A DNA stretch of 64,000 bases from Bacteroidales bacterium (GTDB taxonomy: Bacteria > Bacteroidota > Bacteroidia > Bacteroidales > Tenuifilaceae). Under the pieces are notes generated by a model. That model saw only the letters and a list, made by a program, of their open reading frames with translations, did no database searches and was not told where the DNA came from. The stretch spans positions 26,916 through 90,915 of the forward strand of contig RPRQ01000012.1 in the NCBI GenBank assembly GCA_003818205.1. Reading direction: 5' to 3'. A program made the position numbers and the translations under genes. Position 1 is the stretch's first letter, and every line of letters begins with the position of its first letter. Positions 17,245 through 25,694 of this stretch are shown here, in pieces.

Positions 17245-19449
17245 TTACTGTTGTTCAAGGCTAATATTGTAGATTCGAGCCTTTGTAATGGTAATCTCTT
17301 TGGTTTTAAATCCTTTTGCACCAATTATCAGGGCTTCAGAGCCTTGGGGGATTTCGAAAGCGAATTCACCCTTTGCGTTGGTCCAAGCCTCAGCAGCTGT
17401 ATCCCTAACTCTAACCGATGCGCCTGCTATAGGTCCACCAAAAACATCCTTGATTACACCTTTCAGCTCATTGGGGTTTATCGCTTTAGCCGCATTATTT
17501 TTAGCAACATTTATATTTTGTATCGAAACTTTTGCATTTTGGTTTTTTGGGTCAATCTCAAGGGTTTTATTATAAGCTTCGATTGCTTTGTCATACTCAT
17601 TGTTTGAGTAGTAGGTTAGCCCTACTGAATTATAGCCTATTGTTTTATAGGTCTTATTATCGCTTAGATTTACAATCATATTATAGTAATCCCTAGCTTT
17701 GCTATAATTCTTTGCTGAAAAATAATCACCACCCATAAAGCGATAAGCATTGAATAGGTCAGTCGCATACTTAACGCTATCTACACGTGCTTTTTGAATT
17801 ACCAATTCAAATTTTGGTTTAGCAATTCCTTGGGTATTTTCGGGATCCATAGCTGAATAAGTATTAGCCATCCAAACATAACCTTGAACCTCCTCGGGGA
17901 ATTTTTGGTTAACGATGCTGAAGATTGAATCTGCTTTTTTATAACTTTCTCCTTGATAATAAGCCTTTCCAACAAGCATATAATCATTTGCTCCATTCTT
18001 GCCAAGGTCGATAAGTTTTTCGAAATATTTTGCTGACTCGTTGAAGCGCTTGAAGTTATAAAGGTTAACTGCAATATCGTTCAATAGCGATCTGTCCTCA
18101 GGTGCTTGGTCGTATGCTTTCTTATAAGCTGCAAAGGCTTTATCGATTTCAGCATCATCAGTAGCGATAATCTTTCTAAGGTCAGCGATTTGAGCATTAA
18201 GGGTGTCGATTTGTACCTTGATTTTATCCTTATTAGCCCCTTTAGCATTTTCGTACCTGTCGAGATTACGCTTTAAATCACCCTCTAGCTTTTCTGCATT
18301 CTGATAAACTTTTGGGTAGTCAGCGTTTTTCTTTAGGATAATTCTTGCGTAGTAAGTAAAATCTTTAGGGATTAAGCGATCTTCAGGCATCTCTTTAAAT
18401 AGTTTATCCATGTATGCTAACGCCTTTTCGTAAGCTGGTGGCTCTTTTTCAAAGCTGGAGTATGCGGCAAGACGATTTAAATAAATTCTTTTTTGATCGA
18501 TGGTCAAAATCTCTTCAATGTTTTTTACTACTTCATCATACTCTTTAGCATAAAATAGTGAGGTAACGTAACGGATTTTAGCAGGTATATTGCCTTTGGT
18601 TAGCTCAAGGTATTTCTTAAAGTACTCTTTTGATTTGTCGTATTTAGCGGCCATTGAATATAGCTGACCAAGTTCACGGTAAGCTGGGGCGTAGTTTGCG
18701 TTTAAAGCGATTGCCTGCTCAAAGTAAGGAATAGCGTTATTAAGGTTACGTGCTCTCATGTAAATACTCCCAATCTTCATGTTCGCAGTTGGGCGGGTTT
18801 TATCAAGATTGTTTGCAATGCTGTAGTTCTTTACAGATGCTGAAGCATCCTTAATCATGAAATACAGATCCCCTGCAATTATATAAATATCAGGGCTTTT
18901 AGAATCGATTGATATTGCTTCACGAAGCAATGGGAATGCTTTTGACGTATCAACCTTTTCATTACGTACATAAGACTCAGCAAGTTTTGCAAGAGCAAAA
19001 GCGTAATCCTTTGGGTTTACAATGTTTTTGATCTTCTTGTATGCAGGTAATTGTCTTTTTGCTTTGGCACGGTAGTTTGCGGCTTCCTGATCTTTACCAA
19101 GGAAAAAGTTAACTTTAGCCAAACCAATATAGTTCAAAGGGTTTAAGCTATCGACCTTCACACCTAATTCATACATTTCTCTTGCTTGATCCGAAGAAAT
19201 CTTCAATGAGTTAGAGATTGTATCGGCAAAATAGCCTAAAAGGTAAGTTTCACCAAAATAGAAGTAGTTCTTGCTTACAGTAGGTTCCTTCTTGATTAGC
19301 TCTTTAAAAGCGGCCTCAGCCTCATCGTACTGTTCGCTTTTGGTTAATGAATAATCAGCTTGTAAATCTTGAGCCTTGATATTGCTGGTAATTAAAAGAC
19401 TTAACAAAGTTGCTAAAAATAAAATCGGTTTAATACTCAATCTTTTCAT
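17245..19449 (-). CDS. Exported TPR-repeat protein with C-terminal carboxypeptidase-regulatory-like domain
   Basis: The frame is open from 19473, but I prefer the ATG at 19449 because it starts a good signal peptide (MKRLSIKPILFLATLLSLLITSNIKAQ). That gives about 734 residues. Many TPR units follow (for example NAIPYFEQAIALNANYAPAYRELGQLY and KAIEAYNKTLEIDPKNQNA). The C-terminal 75 residues form a beta-sandwich like CarboxypepD_reg (LKGVIKDVFGGPIAGASVRVRD). It is probably periplasmic or outer-membrane associated and scaffolds protein contacts. It lies directly after a PstS-like gene and just before the exbB promoter. The function is otherwise unknown. Confidence 0.8.
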   Translation of the reverse strand: MKRLSIKPILFLATLLSLLITSNIKAQDLQADYSLTKSEQYDEAEAAFKELIKKEPTVSKNYFYFGETYLLGYFADTISNSLKISSDQAREMYELGVKVDSLNPLNYIGLAKVNFFLGKDQEAANYRAKAKRQLPAYKKIKNIVNPKDYAFALAKLAESYVRNEKVDTSKAFPLLREAISIDSKSPDIYIIAGDLYFMIKDASASVKNYSIANNLDKTRPTANMKIGSIYMRARNLNNAIPYFEQAIALNANYAPAYRELGQLYSMAAKYDKSKEYFKKYLELTKGNIPAKIRYVTSLFYAKEYDEVVKNIEEILTIDQKRIYLNRLAAYSSFEKEPPAYEKALAYMDKLFKEMPEDRLIPKDFTYYARIILKKNADYPKVYQNAEKLEGDLKRNLDRYENAKGANKDKIKVQIDTLNAQIADLRKIIATDDAEIDKAFAAYKKAYDQAPEDRSLLNDIAVNLYNFKRFNESAKYFEKLIDLGKNGANDYMLVGKAYYQGESYKKADSIFSIVNQKFPEEVQGYVWMANTYSAMDPENTQGIAKPKFELVIQKARVDSVKYATDLFNAYRFMGGDYFSAKNYSKARDYYNMIVNLSDNKTYKTIGYNSVGLTYYSNNEYDKAIEAYNKTLEIDPKNQNAKVSIQNINVAKNNAAKAINPNELKGVIKDVFGGPIAGASVRVRDTAAEAWTNAKGEFAFEIPQGSEALIIGAKGFKTKEITITKARIYNISLEQQ

Positions 19450-19476
19450 AGGTGTTATGGTTTTGTCAAACATTTA

Positions 19477-20433
19477 TTAGTGCTTTACTTGAATAAGTCT
19501 AATTGGTGAAACCGAAGGAACAAGGCCCGATTTTAATATAATTCGCTGACCCTGATCGTGTGTAACCCATTGTACAAATCCTGAGCCAAGTCCTGCGAAA
19601 GTTTCGCGTGATATTAGATAGACTTCACGGGTAAAGGGGTACGACTTGTTGTATATAGCTCCCTGCTCGGGTAAATAGAAAGAAGTATTATCATAGAACG
19701 GAGAGATGGCCATTACTCTAATGCCATTAGTGAATTTGCGACTTTGTGGATCGTCTTTATCGCTAATCCAGTTAACGGATATTATGCCAAGAGCATTTCG
19801 GTTTTTTGAAATGAAGTTAATCACCTCCTCATTGGTGTTTACCGCGTAAAAGTTTTCGGGGAGTTGAGTGGCAATCTCGAATTTCTCTTTAAAATACCTT
19901 ACATTTCCCGATTTGGTGTTGTCGAATACAACGCTGATTTTGTCGAGTTTAGAGTTAGGCTTAATATCCTTCCATGTTTTAATATTACCGAGGAAGATAT
20001 CTTTCACCTGCTGGTATGTTAAGATGGTATCTCTATTCTCCTTATTTACAATAAGGGCTATTGCATCGAATGCGAATGCTGTTGTGCGAGCAATTATTAA
20101 TGTATCCCTAAGGGTTTTTATCTGCTCTTCGGTTAGCTGTTTGTTGGTTATGATCAGCTTAACCGAGTCGTTCATGAAATCGTTGATGATATCAACCTCA
20201 GGTTTATAACGTGGGGTAATGTTTGCGTACTGGTAATAGCGGCTAAATACGAATATCTCAGAATCGATAATGGGTTGATATGATTCATCAACGCTTATCT
20301 TGATATCCCCTCGTGTTGGGGTTTCGTCAAGGGCTTGCTTACTCTCCGATCGACATGATACGAATATGGCAATGGCTGCAAAAATTGCAGCACACCCTAT
20401 TCCCAAAAGCATCTTTGTTGATAGCTTTCTCAT
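19477..20433 (-). CDS. PstS-like phosphate/substrate-binding lipoprotein
   Basis: The ATG at 20433 (MRKLSTKMLLG) gives a lipoprotein signal peptide ending in FVSC, so it is preferred over the earlier ATG at 20472. The product, about 318 residues, resembles PstS-type periplasmic binding proteins. Visible motifs include LILTYQQVKDIFLGNIKTWKDI and KSGNVRYFKEKF, which belong to the anion-binding fold. No pstCAB genes are nearby. In this setting, beside a TPR protein and the TonB system, the true ligand is uncertain. Confidence 0.75.
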   Translation of the reverse strand: MRKLSTKMLLGIGCAAIFAAIAIFVSCRSESKQALDETPTRGDIKISVDESYQPIIDSEIFVFSRYYQYANITPRYKPEVDIINDFMNDSVKLIITNKQLTEEQIKTLRDTLIIARTTAFAFDAIALIVNKENRDTILTYQQVKDIFLGNIKTWKDIKPNSKLDKISVVFDNTKSGNVRYFKEKFEIATQLPENFYAVNTNEEVINFISKNRNALGIISVNWISDKDDPQSRKFTNGIRVMAISPFYDNTSFYLPEQGAIYNKSYPFTREVYLISRETFAGLGSGFVQWVTHDQGQRIILKSGLVPSVSPIRLIQVKH

Positions 20434-20567
20434 TTTGTTAACCTTAGAATTAAACCAAAAATTGGAACGCAATGATAATAAAAAATTTGAATATCTGACA
20501 CCAACAATTGTTAAATATTAATGCTTAATGCTTTACATATTTATTATTTTGAACCTTTTGCCCTTGT

Positions 20568-20801
20568 CTATTCGTTGTCGTACTTACTGGAAAAGAATTC
20601 CTCTTTAATTTTTTCAATTAATTTGTATAAACGGAAAATACCGTAAAAAACGAATGTACCTCCTACTAGATAACGTATAAACTTATCGATATGTGTTAAA
20701 TCGCTCGATAAAATAAAATATAGCCCAACACCAAGGTAGAAAAAAGTCATTATGCTCCCGAAAAGAACCATAAACTGGCTGTACCATCTGTTCATACTCA
20801 T
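20568..20801 (-). CDS. Small two-helix membrane protein, unknown function
   Basis: This is a 77-residue protein with two TM segments (about residues 8-31 and 42-62) and a charged C-terminal tail. An alternative Met at residue 3 exists. It precedes the PstS-like gene on the same strand by 134 bases to its chosen start, so co-transcription is plausible. I do not recognise the family. Confidence 0.6.
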   Translation of the reverse strand: MSMNRWYSQFMVLFGSIMTFFYLGVGLYFILSSDLTHIDKFIRYLVGGTFVFYGIFRLYKLIEKIKEEFFSSKYDNE

Positions 20802-20930
20802 AATCTATGTTTTTTGCAAATTAAACTAAAAAAACACAACATAAAAATGACTATAGCTATTAATCTAAAATCTTTTTCAGGTTTAGCTATGCAAAGGTTA
20901 TTAATTAAATCTAAGAAAAGCTTTCAGTAA

Positions 20931-21353
20931 CTATTTTTTTGCATTCTTTAGCGCATCGAGAGAGGCGAATTTGAAAAAATTGTACGACCAGGTTGCCCCT
21001 GTTATGGCATCAACTTTTTCTATATTTTGAACTTTTTTTAATAGTTTGGGGTAGGTTTGCACCCCTTTCCAATCGTTCTGGCATTGGTTGATGTAGTGTT
21101 CGTTCCCCTCGAAATATTTTTCGTATGACTCGTTAAAAATTTCATTTTTTGCCGTGTCAACAATTTTAAAGTCAGCATCCACCGGCCATCCGTTCTTTAC
21201 CGTTATGGTTATATATCCAACGTAAGGCTCGTAGGTATATTGCGCTTGTGTCTTCCCATTATATACTCCATCGATGTAGGGACCACTTTTTTGGGCGCAA
21301 GCAACGAATAGAAACACACAAAGGGTTAAAGAAATAAATACTAGTTTTTTCAT
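20931..21353 (-). CDS. FMN-binding-domain lipoprotein
   Basis: This 140-residue protein has the lipobox FVAC at residues 16-19, so it is lipid anchored. The C-terminal half resembles the FMN_bind domain. The motif DAITGAT at residues 115-121, followed by WS, matches the D-x-x-(S/T)-G-A-T flavinylation motif, where ApbE attaches FMN through a phosphoester to the last Thr (Thr121 here). This suggests an extracytoplasmic redox carrier. No apbE or partner is in the window. It is transcribed alone. Confidence 0.75.
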   Translation of the reverse strand: MKKLVFISLTLCVFLFVACAQKSGPYIDGVYNGKTQAQYTYEPYVGYITITVKNGWPVDADFKIVDTAKNEIFNESYEKYFEGNEHYINQCQNDWKGVQTYPKLLKKVQNIEKVDAITGATWSYNFFKFASLDALKNAKK

Positions 21354-21509
21354 TTGCTATTTTTCATGGTTAAGGTTTTCAAAATTATGATACATGAAAC
21401 GATTTTTACCCTATCGATTTTTCATCGAAATTAGGTTTTGGATTTGAATTGTGCTACAAAAAATGAATATTTGCAAAATGAACAGAGGCAGATTCTTTAC
21501 TTTCGAACA

Positions 21510-22088
21510 ATGAGAACATTTTTTTTTGTTTTTTTTGTCTTTATCAGTATCGGTATCAAGGCACAGGTTAATGATTCGAACAAACATGCTAGGAATGTAT
21601 TTTTAACCAATAAGGTTATGGTAAATACATTGGATGGAAAACCTATAGGTTTCTTCTTAAATCATTCGGGTATTGATAAGGACGCCAAAAGGTTTTATCG
21701 AGGGGAGCTAGGTGTTGGTGATGGTAATACCCTTAATGGAATTGCGGATAGTTTAATTTCTTGTAGTTTAGAAACTAAACCCTTCTATTTCTTTATCTTT
21801 AATCAGATAGTAGAATTGTCGAATGGAGAATATGAAGAGTTCGTGGCTAGCAAGTGCAAAGAGTTTTTAGAGATGTATCCCTGTGAGTTTTTTCATTCTT
21901 TCAACCAGCCCGAATTGAACATTAATGTGGTAAAATGGACGAACTATATTGGAATTACCCTGAAAGATAGGGGGAGTTTTTCCATATATAGAACCAGAGT
22001 TGATTCCACGATTAAGGCTCGCTGTCCTGATATCCAAGACCTATTGAAGAGCTTTATGGTTGAGGTAAGGATGTGCCTTGTAAGGTAA
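21510..22088 (+). CDS. Secreted protein of unknown function
   Basis: The frame is open from 21438. I chose the ATG at 21510 because it begins a signal peptide (MRTFFFVFFVFISIGIKAQ). The product is about 192 residues with no motif I recognise. It is convergent with the esterase-like gene at 22098, with only nine bases between stops. Confidence 0.6.
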   Translation: MRTFFFVFFVFISIGIKAQVNDSNKHARNVFLTNKVMVNTLDGKPIGFFLNHSGIDKDAKRFYRGELGVGDGNTLNGIADSLISCSLETKPFYFFIFNQIVELSNGEYEEFVASKCKEFLEMYPCEFFHSFNQPELNINVVKWTNYIGITLKDRGSFSIYRTRVDSTIKARCPDIQDLLKSFMVEVRMCLVR

Positions 22089-22097
22089 TTATTCAAC

Positions 22098-23420
22098 TTA
22101 TTGTTTAAAGGTTTTTCCCACAGTAATACTAAGCTCTGATGAGAATAGCATTGTTCTATCATTATCTTCAATATAGTAGTTCAGAAGGGTTTTTAAACTC
22201 TTTGAGATTTTTCCGTTGAAGGATAGATTGCCATTAGTATAGACCTCAATGGGCTTATCCAAATCGAAGACATCGGGGGAGATTAGCAAAGTGTATTTTT
22301 TCACATTCTGAGTTTTTACGAATACCTTATTCTCTATCTTTTGTACCTCTATCTGCCCAAAGAGCCTTCGCCGAGGGAATAGTTGCACTGACTCGTCATT
22401 AATGGTAATTTGGTTCGAATCTTCAATTTTACCCCCTTCGGTTTTTCCTATACGGTCGATTTTAACCCAGTATTTTCTGCAAAATGTATCGGGTTTCTCC
22501 GTGGCATAGAATATCCTATCGGGGAATGGATTTCGTTTATGCGCATGAATAAAGTTTTTAATGGTATCCTTTAGTATCGGGTACCACCTTATGTTGTGCT
22601 TTGATGAGTCGCTAATAAAAAATTTTACTTCTTTTGCATGTTTTTTCAGCTCGTTTATGGTCGGTACAACAAAGTCAATGCTAAAAATTTCATCTCTTTT
22701 GCTATTGACAATCAAAAATGATAGGTTTTGATAATTCTTAATGAAGAATTGCTTATTGGTAAGAAATGTAAGCATTTCAATACTACCAATAAATGGCATA
22801 AGGCATGAAAATGGGGTTTGATAGAAGTTTGTAAGGTAGTAAATTCCTGTGGCTCCATCGGAAATCCCGGTTATTGAAATATCATTCTCATCCACATTAT
22901 AGGTTTCTTTTACATACTCAAGAAGTTTAGAGATATTCTCATATTGACTATAATTCCACCACTTCGACAAAGCCCACGAGGCAGGGTAAAGATTAATCGT
23001 ATTTACTGATCTCCAAACAGTATCCATTCTGTTAACGGTGCTAACCCATTGTCGCATATCGAATGTTGACACTGCTCCATGCAAGAAAATTCGAACCTGA
23101 TATTTCTTAGCCGGATTATATTTGTAGGGGATAAAAACCAGGTTAGGGTGTTCAACCCCAAGTGCATTCTTAAAGTTATGCTCAAAAAAACCTTTGGAAA
23201 CCTCTTTTGAATAGCGTTTACCCTCTTTTAATTGACTGTATAAGTAGTTGAAGTCAGGGCTTAACTGGATGATTTTCTTTTTTACCTTTTGTTTCTCTTT
23301 TGTATTCGCGTGAAGAAAAGTATTTATGGTTTGATTAACAATCGATGAGTCGAGCGTTTGGGCTGCTAAGCATTGAATATTCAATACGATTAGAGCAAAA
23401 AGGCAATAACTTTTTATCAT
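22098..23420 (-). CDS. Secreted alpha/beta-hydrolase (esterase/peptidase-like)
   Basis: This 440-residue protein has a signal peptide (about residues 1-19). The fold looks like an alpha/beta hydrolase: RIFLHGAVSTFD resembles the oxyanion-hole loop, and GISDGATGIYYL is the nucleophile elbow, written GxSDG with Ser in the centre. A C-terminal beta-rich portion (about 330-440) may be an accessory domain. The substrate is unknown. It is a monocistronic gene flanked by convergent and divergent neighbours. Confidence 0.65.
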   Translation of the reverse strand: MIKSYCLFALIVLNIQCLAAQTLDSSIVNQTINTFLHANTKEKQKVKKKIIQLSPDFNYLYSQLKEGKRYSKEVSKGFFEHNFKNALGVEHPNLVFIPYKYNPAKKYQVRIFLHGAVSTFDMRQWVSTVNRMDTVWRSVNTINLYPASWALSKWWNYSQYENISKLLEYVKETYNVDENDISITGISDGATGIYYLTNFYQTPFSCLMPFIGSIEMLTFLTNKQFFIKNYQNLSFLIVNSKRDEIFSIDFVVPTINELKKHAKEVKFFISDSSKHNIRWYPILKDTIKNFIHAHKRNPFPDRIFYATEKPDTFCRKYWVKIDRIGKTEGGKIEDSNQITINDESVQLFPRRRLFGQIEVQKIENKVFVKTQNVKKYTLLISPDVFDLDKPIEVYTNGNLSFNGKISKSLKTLLNYYIEDNDRTMLFSSELSITVGKTFKQ

Positions 23421-23532
23421 TTTGAAAGATTTTACTTGTATTGCTTCTTCTTATATGAACCTCATAGTATGAATTACCCTACCTGAGAGAGATATTTTTA
23501 ATCATTATTAACCGAGAAAAAAATCTAAATTC

Positions 23533-23640
23533 AATAGGTCGCAGCGATGCTGCTTCCAGTTAAAATATAATCATCTATTCTACAAATAGTTCGCAGCAAT
23601 GCTGCTTTTTAAAGTCGCAGAGCGACGACCTATTTGTAGT
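23533..23640. repeat. Cluster of short GC hairpins (5-bp-stem family)
   Basis: Three small hairpins are visible: GCAGCgatGCTGC, GCAGCaatGCTGC and GTCGCagaGCGAC. TAGGTCGC on the left mirrors GCGACGACCTA on the right. The arrangement resembles the interiors of the family A elements. It lies in the 483-base non-coding gap before 23904, which otherwise shows only the GC-rich palindrome at 23674-23717. Confidence 0.6.
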
Positions 23641-23673
23641 AATTCTTATTATAACGAAAATCAAGCCCCGTTA

Positions 23674-23717
23674 GGCCTGCCTGCCCTGCCTACCGGCAGG
23701 CAGGCGGTAGGCAGGGG
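23674..23717. repeat. GC-rich palindrome, CTGCC/GGCAG family
   Basis: The segment around CTACCGGCAGGCAGG is an imperfect palindrome built from CTGCC and GGCAG units. Related sequences occur at 33557-33592 and 36366-36383. It stands out sharply from the AT-rich surroundings. Confidence 0.6.
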
Positions 23718-23903
23718 TGACCTATACATTGAATGTAGTAATATCAAGTATTTCATAAATTAGTAATAGTTTAGTCGGTCAGTAGTGATTTTTAATATAT
23801 TGTTTCGGATTATAAAATTGATAGTTCAAAGTAATAGCTATATTTGAATAGTCGGAGTTATACTTATGAAAACATAATTGTATTCTCTAACCCGTAGAAA
23901 AAA

Positions 23904-24593
23904 ATGAAGGTTAAAACCAGTTTGGTGTTATTTCTATCTATAATTTGGGGTATAGACTTATATGCTCAGCTTCATTTAACCTCGGTAGATTTTGACCGTG
24001 TCCCTCAAAAAAAGGTTCAAGGTTTATTGAAGCAGCAGTTTGAGGGTGGGGTGAATTATTTCATAGAATTAAAACCATCCTGTTACAATGTGCAGGACTC
24101 AAGCAGGTATAGCCATCAGAATAGTTCACATATTATCAAAGAGACGATTCTTAAGGTTTGGGTTAAACTTAAAAGTATTAGACCAAAGGATGAGTATCGG
24201 GGAAGAATGGTCTCGTTTGGATTTCTATATTCAAAAAACAAGGATAAAATCTTTTATGATAACGATGATATAAAAGGAATAGAGGAGGGAGAAGTTTTAT
24301 ATTTGAACCTAAAACTCCTTGGTGGCATAAAGAATATTGCGGTTGCGCTTGAGGTTACAAAGGTTGATGAGGAAAATAAAATAATTCGGTTCTGTTATTT
24401 AAATAATGGGATGACAGAAGGTACTCAGCAGGTTCGGTTAATTGAGGATAAGGATGGCAACACGGTTATATCTCAAGAATCGAAATACCGCAATAAATCC
24501 AAATTTAGAGAGAAAAGGCTCTACCCAATATTTCATAGGCAGGCTGTAAATGAACTTCACGCTAATATTCAGAAATTTATAGAAGGGTTTTAG
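23904..24593 (+). CDS. Secreted protein of unknown function
   Basis: This 229-residue protein has a signal peptide (MKVKTSLVLFLSIIWGIDLYAQ). The rest is mixed and basic, with no recognised motif. It is followed after 48 bases by the DUF1456-like gene on the same strand. Base composition is like its surroundings. Confidence 0.55.
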   Translation: MKVKTSLVLFLSIIWGIDLYAQLHLTSVDFDRVPQKKVQGLLKQQFEGGVNYFIELKPSCYNVQDSSRYSHQNSSHIIKETILKVWVKLKSIRPKDEYRGRMVSFGFLYSKNKDKIFYDNDDIKGIEEGEVLYLNLKLLGGIKNIAVALEVTKVDEENKIIRFCYLNNGMTEGTQQVRLIEDKDGNTVISQESKYRNKSKFREKRLYPIFHRQAVNELHANIQKFIEGF

Positions 24594-24641
24594 TCTATTG
24601 CCTTACAGGTCAGATATTCATAAACGAAAAATTTGTATTTC

Positions 24642-24878
24642 ATGGATAATAATGATGTTTTCAAAAAGCTGAGAGTTGCCCTTCACCTTAGGGATGATGA
24701 AATTGTTGAAATACTCAAACTCGTAAACTACGAGATTACAAAAACCGAGCTAAGTGCTGTTTTCCGTAAAGACGATCATCCGAACTATAAGCCATGTGGC
24801 GATCAACTCCTTCGTAATTTCCTTAATGGACTGATAATTCATTTGAGGGGGAAGCAGGAAGGTAAAGCTATAGAATGA
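24642..24878 (+). CDS. DUF1456-family (YehS-like) protein, single repeat
   Basis: The ATG at 24642 is preferred over the upstream TTG in the same frame. The 78-residue product matches one repeat of the DUF1456/YehS family (MDNNDVFKKLRVALHLRDDE, with LSAVFRKDDHPNYKPCGDQLLRNFLNGL). E. coli YehS has two such repeats (about 150 residues), so this is a one-repeat form. The function of the family is unknown. Confidence 0.75.
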   Translation: MDNNDVFKKLRVALHLRDDEIVEILKLVNYEITKTELSAVFRKDDHPNYKPCGDQLLRNFLNGLIIHLRGKQEGKAIE

Positions 24879-24944
24879 AAGCATATGTGTAACTCAATCA
24901 CGAATTACACACCGCATAAAACTCTATACAAAGGATCTTTCTTA

Positions 24945-25643
24945 TTAAATGAATTTCTCCCTCTTCTGTAGTTTAAGCATCCCTGCTAATAAGAACACCA
25001 TACTTCCTGCTGTCAGGAATATTCTATTCTTGAAAATAATCTTAGCCCAAATTTGGGGGTTCAAATCGGAAGGAACCTGATAAGGGTTTAGCAATATATT
25101 CCAGTAAGAATTTCGAAGCATTTCGCTAAATATGGATAGGATTATTCCTAGGATTACCATCACCACAGCCGTTGCATTCCCATTTCGAATTATAGTTGAA
25201 ACCCAAAATGCCATACTTCCCAAGAATATAAGCGGAAACATTAGGTGAAAGGCAAACTCAACAATAGGTATTGGTTCAAAAAGAATCCACGCAGCAAATG
25301 CAAATGCAATAAGGAGAATGAATACAAACACAAAGATGATTAGGATTCTGAATAGCCAGACCTTGAACCGATAATCGGGAATTCCAAACAGCAGCTCAAT
25401 GGTTCGTGAATCAGTATCATGCTGAATACCAAATACCGTAGGGTAGAACATTAGCAGCATTCCAGGGAATACAAGAGAATCGTAAATATCTTTAATTTGA
25501 ATGTTGGAGTCATTGAAGGCCATCATGGTGCTGATGAATAGAAAAAATGCAATAGACGCCAACAGGAACCAAATGAACTTACCCGAAAATACAATCTGAA
25601 GATTATAGCGGGTCATCCTCCAAAGCAGTAATATTTTATTCAT
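24945..25643 (-). CDS. ABC-2 type permease
   Basis: This 232-residue protein has six hydrophobic helices and resembles ABC-2 transporter permeases of the NosY/CcmB-like type. The middle segment MLLMFYPTVFGIQHDTDSRTIELLFGIP, with a charged turn between TM helices, is typical. It lies 51 bases after the RND-ABC fusion gene, whose C-terminal ATPase is the most likely partner. It is the last gene of the seven-gene export operon. Confidence 0.78.
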   Translation of the reverse strand: MNKILLLWRMTRYNLQIVFSGKFIWFLLASIAFFLFISTMMAFNDSNIQIKDIYDSLVFPGMLLMFYPTVFGIQHDTDSRTIELLFGIPDYRFKVWLFRILIIFVFVFILLIAFAFAAWILFEPIPIVEFAFHLMFPLIFLGSMAFWVSTIIRNGNATAVVMVILGIILSIFSEMLRNSYWNILLNPYQVPSDLNPQIWAKIIFKNRIFLTAGSMVFLLAGMLKLQKREKFI

Positions 25644-25694
25644 GTTTGATATTTTAATGCTTAGCGCACTTAAAGGGACAAGAGTTAAGGCACT

